64,000 nucleotides of DNA from Sphingomonas colocasiae (lineage in GTDB: Bacteria > Pseudomonadota > Alphaproteobacteria > Sphingomonadales > Sphingomonadaceae): the NCBI RefSeq assembly GCF_019880585.1, contig NZ_JAINVV010000008.1:496001-560000 (forward strand), in the 5' to 3' direction. A program made the translations under genes and the position numbers. Below are positions 1 through 8,994 of the stretch, one piece after another (the first letter of the stretch is position 1; each line of letters starts with the position of its first letter). The notes under the pieces were generated by a model. The model saw only the letters and a program-made list of their open reading frames with translations, was not told the origin of the DNA and searched no databases.

Positions 1-883
1 CATGGGCGTCTGCAAGCGCCGCGATCTTGCGGAACTCGGAAATGCCGCCGCACACCGCCGCATCGGTCTGCAGGATCGCCGCGGCATCCTTGTCGAGCAA
101 TTCCTTGAAGCGCCAGCGCCCGGCCTCGATCTCGCCGGTCGCGACCGGAACATGGGTGAACGCGGCAAGCTTCGCGTGATTGTCGATCTGGTCCGGGCCG
201 AAAGGCTCCTCGATCCAGTATGGATCATAGGGTTCGTAGCGTTCGAGGAAACGCAGCGCGGTGGGAACGTCCGCCCAGGCATTGTTCGCATCGAGCATCA
301 GCAGCACATCGGGCCCGATCGCGTCGCGCGCGGCGGCGATACGCGCCTCCTCCGACCTCAGATCGCCGCGGCCAACCTTCATCTTCACCGCGTTCAGGCC
401 GAGCGCGACATAGCTCGCCATTTCCTCGCCCAGCATTTCCGGCGATTTGCCGTCGAGATAATAGCCGCCGCTGGCATAGGCCGGGACGCTGCCCTCGAAC
501 GCGGCGCCGAGATAGCGATAGAGCGGCAGGTTGGCGGCGCGGGCATTGCAATCCCACAGCGCGATATCGACGATGCTGAGCGCGCGCATCACCGATCCCG
601 CGCGGCCGTGCAGCAGCACTTCCTGATACATCTGCTTCCACAACAGCTCGGTTGCCGTCGTATCCCGGCCGATCAGCATCGGCGCGAGCAGTTCGCGCAC
701 CGCGACCGCCACGACGGCGCCGCCCGCATGGCCGGCATAGCAATGGCCGATGCCCTCCACCCCGTCTTCGGTCCGGATCCGGACCAGGCAATAGTCGCGG
801 CCATGGACCTGCCGCTGCGCGAATGCGGTGGGCTGGCCAAGCGGCATGCGGACGGCGCGCGCTTCGACGGACGTGATTTTCAT
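1..883 (-). CDS. Enolase-superfamily enzyme (mandelate racemase/muconate cycloisomerase type), 3' end outside window
   Basis: Only the first 294 residues are present; the C-terminus runs off the left edge. The N-terminal capping domain (about 1-125) is followed by a barrel with the superfamily's residues: a KMK pair at K167/K169, metal ligands D198 (in LMLDANNAW), E225 (in YWIEEP) and E251 (in ATGEIE), and D274 after them. These enzymes abstract the alpha proton of a carboxylate for racemisation, cycloisomerisation or sugar-acid dehydration. The final catalytic histidine, which would help separate racemase from dehydratase, lies beyond the edge. The start is the ATG after a weakly purine-rich leader. 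It is the last visible gene in a same-strand series with the TauD-type dioxygenase and MFS carrier, so acid catabolism is likely; the substrate is unknown. Confidence 0.88.
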   Translation of the reverse strand, partial: MKITSVEARAVRMPLGQPTAFAQRQVHGRDYCLVRIRTEDGVEGIGHCYAGHAGGAVVAVAVRELLAPMLIGRDTTATELLWKQMYQEVLLHGRAGSVMRALSIVDIALWDCNARAANLPLYRYLGAAFEGSVPAYASGGYYLDGKSPEMLGEEMASYVALGLNAVKMKVGRGDLRSEEARIAAARDAIGPDVLLMLDANNAWADVPTALRFLERYEPYDPYWIEEPFGPDQIDNHAKLAAFTHVPVATGEIEAGRWRFKELLDKDAAAILQTDAAVCGGISEFRKIAALADAH

Positions 884-991
884 GTCTATTTCCCCGGATT
901 GCTGGCGCGGGCCGTCGCAGCATCCGATGCGCTGCGACGGTTCGCGATATGGCTGTTCATCGGACGGGCGCGCGCGCCCCTCCCCGCTTCG

Positions 992-1864
992 TCAGGCGGC
1001 TTCGGCGACGCCGATCGGCTTGTCGCCCTTTGCCCAGAGGCGGTACATCAACCGCGTATATTTCTTGTCGTCGTACAGCGTGCCGGTGTGCAGCGTGCAG
1101 CGGTTGTCCCACACCAGCACGTCGCCGACGCGCCATTTGTGGCGGTAGACGAACCTGTCCTGCGTCACGAATTTGACGATGTCCTCCAGCAGCTCCAGCC
1201 CTTCCGGATTGGGCATGCCGATGACTTCCTTCACCGTGCCCGTGCTGACCCACAGGGCGCGGCGCTCGTTGCGGGGATGGACGCGCACCAACGGGTGGAT
1301 CACATCGGGATTGTCCGCGATCAATTCGGGCGTATGCGCCTTGCGGCCCAGCTCGCGCGTTTCCATGAAATGCAGATAGCTGTGATGCAGCGACAGTGAA
1401 TCGTAGAAGCGCCGGCGATCCTCCGGCAGTTCGTCATAAGCGGCGCAAAGATCGGCCAGAAGCGTATCCGATCCTTCGGGCGGAACCTCCACGCCATAGA
1501 GCATCGTGCACATCACCGGATTTTCGCGGAAGGAATAATCGGTGTGCCAGCCGACCCCGTCATTATGCGCGCCGACCGGTTTCCCATCGACCACCTTGTT
1601 CGACAGAAGATAGATTTGCGGATGCTCGGGCATCGTGAATTGCGTGATCGTATGCCCTTCGGGCTCGTTGAAGCGGGAGATGAAACGGATCAGGTCGTCC
1701 GGCTCGAGCTGCTGGTCGCGCAGCAGCACGGCGCCCCGCAGGTTGAAGACCTCCACCACCGCATCGAGAGTCTCGTCCGAACTCCGGGCGAGATTCACAT
1801 CGAGGATTTCCGCACCGAAGCCCGGCTTGAGCTCTGCTGTTTCCAATCCCGCAACTATCACCAT
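992..1864 (-). CDS. TauD/TfdA-family 2-oxoglutarate-dependent dioxygenase
   Basis: A 290-residue non-haem iron dioxygenase of normal family length. The iron triad is visible as H107 and D109 in GWHTDYSF and H259 in DNRCTLHTG, with arginines R271/R275 placed to bind the 2-oxoglutarate carboxylate. Family members hydroxylate a carbon next to a sulfonate, ether or acid group, often cleaving the product (taurine, 2,4-D). An in-frame TTG lies 21 bases upstream, but the ATG chosen has a GGGAG ribosome site directly before it. It sits between an MFS carrier and an enolase-superfamily enzyme on the same strand, suggesting that imported acids are its substrates. No signal peptide. The exact substrate cannot be read from the sequence. 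Confidence 0.9.
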   Translation of the reverse strand: MVIVAGLETAELKPGFGAEILDVNLARSSDETLDAVVEVFNLRGAVLLRDQQLEPDDLIRFISRFNEPEGHTITQFTMPEHPQIYLLSNKVVDGKPVGAHNDGVGWHTDYSFRENPVMCTMLYGVEVPPEGSDTLLADLCAAYDELPEDRRRFYDSLSLHHSYLHFMETRELGRKAHTPELIADNPDVIHPLVRVHPRNERRALWVSTGTVKEVIGMPNPEGLELLEDIVKFVTQDRFVYRHKWRVGDVLVWDNRCTLHTGTLYDDKKYTRLMYRLWAKGDKPIGVAEAA

Positions 1865-1973
1865 GTTTCTCCCGACGACTTTCAACGACAGTTGAACCGA
1901 CCTAATCCCCCGATGATTTCACGTCTTGTCGAGGGGTGTCGGCGGAATTGACCATTTGTCCTTGGCGACGATT

Positions 1974-3275
1974 TCAGGCGGGATTGCGCAGGACTGTGCC
2001 TGTATTCCCGGCCTGGGGCGCAGCGGCATCACCGCCTGTGGCCGCGAAGACCGGCATGCGCATCAGCCAGACGGGCAAGGCCAGGACCAGCATGACGCCG
2101 CCCAGGCCATAGAATATCGGCGTGAAGCTTCCCCAGCGATCGGCGACAAGGCCGGCGACCAGCGGCCCCGCGGCCGAAAGCGTCGTCGCCAGCCAGACGC
2201 CGGACAGGATGCGCGGCCCAACGGTGCGGCCGAAATAGCGGATCAGCAGCACCGGACCCGCGACATAGGTGAAGCCCCAGCCCGCGCCGAAGGCGATCGC
2301 GGCGAGCAGCTGCACGGCGGGCGACGCGGCGAAGGCGAACAGGATATTCCCGATCATTTGCAGCAACAGCCCGACGGCGGCGATGGTTTCTGGCCTGATC
2401 TTCTCGCAGGCCCAGCCCGCCGCCGCCTTCACGAAGGTGGCGACCAGCCCCAATATGCCGAAGATGAAAGCCGCGCTGGTGGGGGTCGCGCCGTGATCGA
2501 CGAGATGGCGGATCACCATGCTCGACAATGTCAGCACGCATGCCATCGTTCCCGTCATGGCGGCCGCGACCAAAATGAACTGGCGGGTCATCATCGCCTG
2601 GCGCGGCGTCCATGATTGCGCGTCCGGCGTGCCCGCGGCCGCGTTCTGCTTGCTGCCCGCCGCCGCATCGCTCGCTCTGTCGCGGACCAGCAGCAGGCAG
2701 ATCACGCCGAGCAGGCCGGCGACGACCGCCATCGCCGTCCAGTGGCCGCGCCACCCGAGTTCCTTTACGATCCAGTCGACGATCGGCGGACCGAAGGCCG
2801 CGCCCAGTGCGCCGAACATGAAATAGAAGCCGATGGCGCGCGACGAATATTTTTCGAACCAGCCCGCGATCAGATAGACGCCAGGCACCGTTCCGCTGAA
2901 CGAAAATCCCGCGCCGATCATGGTCATCGCGATGTAGAAGCTCACCAGCGTATCGCCGTTGGCGCAGAGCCAGAAGCCTGCGGCCAGCACGATGGAGCCG
3001 ATGCACAAGGTTGCACGGCTGCCGAACTTTCTGATCGTGAGCGCGGGCAAGGGACTCATCAATCCGCAGGCAAGGCCGAGGAAGACGAAGCTCGAGCCCG
3101 CCGCCGTCTGCGACCAGCTCAATTCGGCGACCATCTTGAACAGGACGACGCCCAGCGTCTGGAATGTCGCCAGGTTCAGGAAGAAGAACATCAGCGAAAC
3201 GCAGAGAAACGCCGCCCAGCCCGGCAGGGGCGGTTGCGATCTCACGTCGGAATCGGCCAGATCCGTCACACTCAT
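1974..3275 (-). CDS. MFS transporter
   Basis: A 433-residue protein with the alternating hydrophobic segments of a 12-helix major facilitator carrier; both halves are present and the central loop (about residues 200-225) is polar. It resembles the monocarboxylate/oxalate-formate type of MFS carrier (glycine-rich helices, short loops), which is family resemblance rather than proof. The ATG start follows a strong GGAGGGG. It lies downstream of an AraC regulator and upstream of TauD-type and enolase-superfamily enzymes on the same strand, so it probably imports the organic acid they act on. Confidence 0.87.
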   Translation of the reverse strand: MSVTDLADSDVRSQPPLPGWAAFLCVSLMFFFLNLATFQTLGVVLFKMVAELSWSQTAAGSSFVFLGLACGLMSPLPALTIRKFGSRATLCIGSIVLAAGFWLCANGDTLVSFYIAMTMIGAGFSFSGTVPGVYLIAGWFEKYSSRAIGFYFMFGALGAAFGPPIVDWIVKELGWRGHWTAMAVVAGLLGVICLLLVRDRASDAAAGSKQNAAAGTPDAQSWTPRQAMMTRQFILVAAAMTGTMACVLTLSSMVIRHLVDHGATPTSAAFIFGILGLVATFVKAAAGWACEKIRPETIAAVGLLLQMIGNILFAFAASPAVQLLAAIAFGAGWGFTYVAGPVLLIRYFGRTVGPRILSGVWLATTLSAAGPLVAGLVADRWGSFTPIFYGLGGVMLVLALPVWLMRMPVFAATGGDAAAPQAGNTGTVLRNPA

Positions 3276-3371
3276 TCCCCTCCGGATTGTTGTTGTCTCA
3301 TCGATGCGACCCGGTGGTCGTCATGATCGTCACGGCGCGCGGCCGCGCGTCGCGCTCAGGTTGCGCACACG

Positions 3372-4349
3372 TCAAAAGGGATCGCCGGGTTCGACGACAT
3401 CATCGGCCTGCGCACCGGCGGCGCGCCGATATTCGCGGGGCGACATGCCATATTGATTGCGGAACGCGCGGCTGAAATGCGCGGAATCGTTGAAGCCCCA
3501 GCGAAAGCAGATTTCGGAGATCGACAGCCGCATCCGCATCGGGCTGCCCAGATCCAGCCGGCACCGCTCGAGCCTGCGCACGCGGACATAATGGCCGAAC
3601 GTATCGCCCGCCGATGCGAACAGCTTCTGGATATAGCGCGGCGAGGCATGGGCCTTGTCGGCCAGCCGCCGCAGCGAAAGATCGGCATCCGGCAACAGGG
3701 TTTCGATCATCTGGCAGATGCGATGGAGATAGGGCGACATCGCGCCCGCCTCGCCATTGCCGTTCTCGCTCACCACCGCCAGGCTGGCCGCGAGAAGCTC
3801 GGTCAGCGCCAGCTCCACCGGGCGCAGATCGTCCGCCGACAGATCGGGCAAGGCGTCGGCGGTCGAGCGCAGGAAGCCGGACAGAATGCCCGAAACGCCC
3901 AGCCCCGCCTCCAGCCGGCCGATCTGCAGCCCGCGCACCGACACCAGCCGATGATCGAGCGCCACGCGCGGCGCGCTGACGAAGAGGATCCGGCACGCCG
4001 TGTGCAGCGCCAGCGTCGCTGTTCGCCCCGTCGGCCCATAGGCCATGTCGCCGATCGCCATCGCCAGACTGTCTTCGCCGTCCTGGATCGTGGCTTCGCC
4101 GCTCAGCAAGACCGCCAGCCAGATCGCGGCGGGAAGATCGGTGCGCCGCCCGCTGATCGTCTGGGCGTCCGCATCGATCAGCGCGAACTCGATGCCGAGC
4201 GGCGACGTCAGGCACGTCACCGATGCTTCGGGTGGGTCCCGGTCTTCAAGCTCCCCCACCGGCAAGCCGAGCCGGCTCATCGCATCTCGCCAGGCCGTGG
4301 CCCGTTCGAGCGGGGGATAGGAATCGGTGCTGAATCGCCAAGCCTCCAC
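3372..4349 (-). CDS. AraC-family transcriptional regulator
   Basis: A 325-residue activator with an AraC/XylS double helix-turn-helix at the C-terminus (about 225-320), including the conserved SEICFRWGFNDSAHFSRAF helix and the following GMSPREYRR segment. The N-terminal 200 residues form a ligand-sensing domain of the AraC-binding-like type (cupin-like strands, LSGEATI). Start is GTG with AGGAGAGG upstream at somewhat long spacing. It lies between the Rieske oxygenase gene and the MFS gene on the same strand and is the natural candidate regulator of the 1-8 kb catabolic cluster. The effector is unknown. Confidence 0.92.
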   Translation of the reverse strand: MEAWRFSTDSYPPLERATAWRDAMSRLGLPVGELEDRDPPEASVTCLTSPLGIEFALIDADAQTISGRRTDLPAAIWLAVLLSGEATIQDGEDSLAMAIGDMAYGPTGRTATLALHTACRILFVSAPRVALDHRLVSVRGLQIGRLEAGLGVSGILSGFLRSTADALPDLSADDLRPVELALTELLAASLAVVSENGNGEAGAMSPYLHRICQMIETLLPDADLSLRRLADKAHASPRYIQKLFASAGDTFGHYVRVRRLERCRLDLGSPMRMRLSISEICFRWGFNDSAHFSRAFRNQYGMSPREYRRAAGAQADDVVEPGDPF

Positions 4350-4439
4350 TGATTTTCAAACCTCTCCTGCTTCGTCGGCTGTTTGCCTCACGATATATTT
4401 CGGCGCGCTCGCGATCGACAAGCCGCCAGACCCCGATGA

Positions 4440-5645
4440 TTACGCCCCCTGTTCGCCCCGCGCCTTCAGCGCCTGCCACGCGGCGAGATATCGCAGGATC
4501 AGCCAGCGGTTGAACTGCGATTGCGCACCTTCCTGCCATGAATAGCGGCCGCGCGTGGCGAAGCGCGACCGCAGCCCCTGCTGCACCAGCTCGTCGACAT
4601 GCATGTCCTGCGCGATGATCTTGCGCGAGGACGTCATGATCATTTCCAGCCGATGCTCGAACGCGGGATCCTTGCTGGCGCCGGGCGCCACCAGAAAACC
4701 GGTATCCTGCTCCATCGTCTCCGCGCCGTCGGGGCGAAGGATCAGATAGATGACGAGATCGCTGGTCATCACCAGCGACAATGTGGGCGGCACATTGGCG
4801 AAGGTCATGCGGCCACGATCCTCCGCGACCAGATCGGGGAAGATCGGCAGCACCGCGCGCTGCGTGGGATTGAAGCTCGCATCGGGATGAAGCGTGCCGT
4901 TGAAGCGCAGGAAACCCGCATCGGCCGGATCGGAGTCCGGAAAGACCGCGCGCTCGCTGGGCACGAAATTGTGCAACGGCCCCTGGTGAAGCCGGCTGGC
5001 GTGATAACCGTCATTGTTGTTTTCGAACATCACCTTCCAGTTCCACGGGAACTGCCCGGTGAAGGGCGTCAGCGTCTCCGCCTCGTCGAGGCGGTAATTG
5101 GCGATCGCCTTGCCGACTTCAGCCAGCCTCGGCGCCAGCGGCGCGGCATCGCGATCGAAATTGATGAAGATGAAGCCGAACCAGATCTCGACCTTGAAGA
5201 CCGGCAGGCCGGCGGACGATTTCTCGAAATCGCAGGTCCGGCCCATCGCCGGCGCGCCGACCAGATCGCCGTTCAGCCCATAGGTCCAGTGATGATAGGG
5301 GCAGACGAAGCTGCGCGCATTGCCCGCCCCTTCGGCCACGAGCATGGCCCGGTGCTGGCAGACCGCCGACATGGCATGGATCACCCCGGCGCGATCGCGC
5401 GCGACGATGATCGGCTCGCCGATGATCCGCGTCGTGAAATAATCGCCGGGCTTCGCGACCTGCGCCTCGCGGCCGACACACAGCCATTCGTGATTGAACA
5501 GCGCTTCCTGTTCGAACCGATAGAAAGCGTCATCGGTATAGCAGGCCGGAGGCAGCGTGTTGGCCTTCTCGAGCGCCACGTTCGAACTCCCGAGAGACTC
5601 GAAGAATGCGTCGCTGAGCACGTCTGAATTCACGTCCACCCCCAA
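4440..5645 (-). CDS. Rieske aromatic-ring-hydroxylating oxygenase, alpha subunit type
   Basis: About 401 residues. A Rieske [2Fe-2S] domain binds the cluster through C96-x-H98 and C115-x2-H118 (CQH, CPYHHW). The catalytic domain carries the mononuclear iron motif ENNNDGYHASRLH with bridging D212 and ligands H215 and H220; a downstream aspartate in QDMHVDELVQQG may be the third ligand. Such proteins activate O2 to hydroxylate aromatic rings or demethylate methoxy- and N-methyl groups. No beta subunit, ferredoxin or reductase gene adjoins it, so it is probably a single-component-type oxygenase using electron carriers from elsewhere. The start is uncertain: TTG is marked, but GTG codons four to eight residues later fit the purine-rich GGGGGTGG better. 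Confidence 0.92.
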   Translation of the reverse strand: MGVDVNSDVLSDAFFESLGSSNVALEKANTLPPACYTDDAFYRFEQEALFNHEWLCVGREAQVAKPGDYFTTRIIGEPIIVARDRAGVIHAMSAVCQHRAMLVAEGAGNARSFVCPYHHWTYGLNGDLVGAPAMGRTCDFEKSSAGLPVFKVEIWFGFIFINFDRDAAPLAPRLAEVGKAIANYRLDEAETLTPFTGQFPWNWKVMFENNNDGYHASRLHQGPLHNFVPSERAVFPDSDPADAGFLRFNGTLHPDASFNPTQRAVLPIFPDLVAEDRGRMTFANVPPTLSLVMTSDLVIYLILRPDGAETMEQDTGFLVAPGASKDPAFEHRLEMIMTSSRKIIAQDMHVDELVQQGLRSRFATRGRYSWQEGAQSQFNRWLILRYLAAWQALKARGEQGA

Positions 5646-5847
5646 ATACTGTCCTTATGCGGATGTGAATTTAGGGAGCATCGCGGAGAACGGTCTTGCT
5701 TCCAGATGCACGGCAATACTGCGCGAACCGACCTGCGGGCAGGAATCCACGGCGCCACGCCGATAACCGTAGAAATACAGTCTTGGCGGGTTTGCGCCGC
5801 TTCGGCATCGAAAGGCCGCAGCGGCACAAGGTGAGGAGCGCATCGCC

Positions 5848-7004
5848 ATGGAAGCATTGATCGTCGGATGGGGCCATACGAAGTTCGGGCGGCATGACGG
5901 GCTGGACATCGAGGCGCTGATCCAGTCGGCCGCGCGCGAGGCGCTCGACGATGCCGGGATCGGCGCGGGCCAGGTGGACGCGGTATGGCTCGGCCATTTC
6001 AACTCCGGCATGGTCGCGGACGGTTTCTGCTCGTCGATGATCCTCGGGATCGATCCCGCGCTGCGCTACAAGCCCGCGACGCGCTGCGAGAATGCCTGCG
6101 CATCCGGCTCCGCGGCGCTCTATTCGGCGATCGATGCGATCCGCAGCGGCCGCGTGCGCGTGGCGCTGGTGGTCGGCGCGGAGAAGATGAGCGGGCTGGA
6201 TACGGCAGGCATCACCCGGGCGCTTGGCGGCGCATCCTATCAGCGCGAAGAGGCGGGCGTCTCGTTCCCCGACATCTTCGCGCGCTTCGCCCGGGCCTAT
6301 GGCGAGCGCCATGGCGATCCCGCGGAGGCGATGGCGCATATCGCGGTCAAGAATCATCAAAACGCGCTCGCGAATCCGCTGGCGCAGATGCATCGGCCGC
6401 TGACGCTCGATTTCTGCCGCACGGTTTCGGACAGGAATCCGATGATCTCCGATCCGCTGAAGGTCAGCGACTGTTCGCTGATCTCGGACGGCGCGGCGGC
6501 GATCATACTCGTCGCCGACGACATGGCGGGCGATTTCGCGAAGGCGGTCCGCTTCCGCGCCACCGCCCATGTCAGCGACCTGCTGCCGCTTTCGAGCAAG
6601 GATCCGGCGGCGTTCGAAGGGCCGGCGCGCGCGATCGCGCAGGCCTATGCGCAGGGTGGCGTCACCGTCGACGATCTCGACCTGGCCGAAGTGCATGACT
6701 GTTTCACCATCGCCGAATTGCTGTTCGTCGAGGCGCTGGGGCTGGCGCCGCCGGGCGGGGGCGGCGGCGCGGTCATCGATGGCGCGACCGGGCGCGGCGG
6801 CAGGCTGCCGATCAACCTGTCCGGCGGGCTGAAGGCCAAGGGCCATCCGGTGGGCGCGACCGGCGTTTCGATGCACGTGATCGCCGCCCGGCAGGTGACC
6901 GGCCAGGCCGGGGACATGCAGCTTCCCGGCGCGGAAATCGCGATGTGCGTCAACATGGGCGGCGGCGCCGTTACCACCTATGCATCGATCCTGGAGGCGA
7001 TGAA

Positions 7005-7008
<4 letters not shown>
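5848..7008 (+). CDS. Thiolase-family acyl-CoA acyltransferase (SCP2-thiolase-like)
   Basis: A 386-residue thiolase-fold enzyme. The nucleophilic cysteine is C84 in ENACASGSAA; H283 (EVHDCF) and H333 (KGHPVGATG) are the expected active-site histidines, followed by CVNMGGG near the end. The sequence is closer to the SCP2-like thiolases than to the classical beta-ketothiolases. It probably cleaves a 3-ketoacyl-CoA into acetyl-CoA and a shorter acyl-CoA. ATG start with GAGGAG upstream. The stop overlaps the GTG of the CoA-transferase subunit A gene, so activation of a 3-oxoacid by CoA transfer and thiolytic cleavage are coupled in one operon, divergent from the Rieske oxygenase. Confidence 0.92.
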
Positions 7009-7711
<703 letters not shown>

Positions 7712-7712
<1 letters not shown>

Positions 7713-8347
7713 TGCCCTGGACCCGCAACGAGATCGCCGCCCGCGCAGCACAGGAATTGCGCGACGGCTATTATGTCAATCTCGGCATCGGCATCCCGAC
7801 GCTGGTCGCCAACAACATCCCCGACGGGATGATCGTGACGCTGCAATCCGAAAACGGCATGCTCGGCATCGGCCCCTTTCCCTATGAGGGAGAAGAGGAT
7901 CCGGACCTGATCAACGCCGGCAAGCAGACGATCAGCGCACTGCCCGATTCCAGCTTCTTCTCGTCGTCGGACAGTTTCGCGATGATCCGCGGCGGCCATA
8001 TCGACCTGACGATCCTGGGCGCGCTGGAGGTTTCCGAGACCGGAGACATCGCCAACTGGATCATACCCGGCAAGATGATCAAGGGCATGGGCGGCGCGAT
8101 GGACCTGGTCGCGGGCGCACGGCGGGTGATCGTGACGATGGATCACCTGTCCAAATCGGGCGAATCCAAGATCAAGCGCGCCTGCACGCTGCCGCTGACC
8201 GGCCGGAATGTCGTCGACATGGTGATCACCGACCTGTGCGTGCTGCGCCGCGCGGATCCCGCCTCGCCCTTTCAGCTCGTCGAATGCGCGCCCGGCGTGA
8301 CTGCCGACGAGGTGGTCGCCAGGACCGAGGCGCGCATCCGCGTCTGA
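7712..8347 (+). CDS. 3-oxoacid CoA-transferase, subunit B
   Basis: A 211-residue beta subunit. The catalytic glutamate, which forms the glutamyl-CoA thioester in this family, is E47 in the [12 protein letters not shown] motif; [16 protein letters not shown] and [15 protein letters not shown] are further signatures. The ATG overlaps the stop of subunit A by one base (TGATG), typical of translational coupling for a one-to-one heterodimer. The last 76 bases overlap, tail to tail, the end of the PAS-LuxR regulator gene on the other strand. Confidence 0.94.
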
Positions 8348-8949
8348 AATTCGGCGCCGTGCGGAAAGGCCGGACGCAAGCGGGACACCAGTTCCGCGAC
8401 ATTCCGTACCGAGAGCGTGGCCTTGATCCGCGCGAGATAGGCTTCGACGGTGCGGGGCGAAAGATTGAGCATATGCCCGATATGCTTTGCCGTGTGCCCC
8501 GCGCAGACGAGCATCGCCACATCCCGGTCGCGTGGGCGGAGCGCGCCGATATTCCATTGGCGGGATAGATCCTGGAAACACCACACGGTCTGCGCGAACG
8601 GATCCTGCCGCTGCAATGCCCGGCCGGTGACGGCACACCAGAACAGCGATCCGCCCTGGCGCCGCATCACGCGCTCGTCGGCATGGCGGCCGGTGGCGCG
8701 CAGCGCGCGGCCGGCATTGCCGGCCACGCGTTCGGACTCCACGATCGCGGGATAGAACAGCTCCATCGCCAGCCCGAAGAGGCGTTCGGCGGGAAGCTCG
8801 AACATCTCGGCAAATGCAGCGTTGCCATGTTTCACCACGCGATCTTCGGTATAGATCGTCGCGACGGGCGAACATTCGAAAGCCAGCGCCGCCAGCGTGC
8901 CGGACCCGCGACCCGACATCGCATCCATCCCCTCACCGACCCCGATCAT
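8272..8949 (-). CDS. PAS domain LuxR-type transcriptional regulator
   Basis: Up to 225 residues. A PAS sensor fold occupies about 25-130 ([18 protein letters not shown], then [11 protein letters not shown]), followed by a LuxR/GerE helix-turn-helix at about 135-200 ([39 protein letters not shown]). It lacks a receiver domain, so it probably senses a small ligand or redox state directly. The start is uncertain; an ATG ten residues into the protein sits well behind GAGGGG and may be the true one. It follows the TonB receptor gene by 45 bases and may control it or the convergent thiolase/CoA-transferase operon. Confidence 0.85.
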   Translation of the reverse strand: MIGVGEGMDAMSGRGSGTLAALAFECSPVATIYTEDRVVKHGNAAFAEMFELPAERLFGLAMELFYPAIVESERVAGNAGRALRATGRHADERVMRRQGGSLFWCAVTGRALQRQDPFAQTVWCFQDLSRQWNIGALRPRDRDVAMLVCAGHTAKHIGHMLNLSPRTVEAYLARIKATLSVRNVAELVSRLRPAFPHGAEFQTRMRASVLATTSSAVTPGAHSTS

Positions 8950-8994
8950 GCCGCGCCATCCCGACGATCGCCCGGCATGATCGAACGGCGGGCG

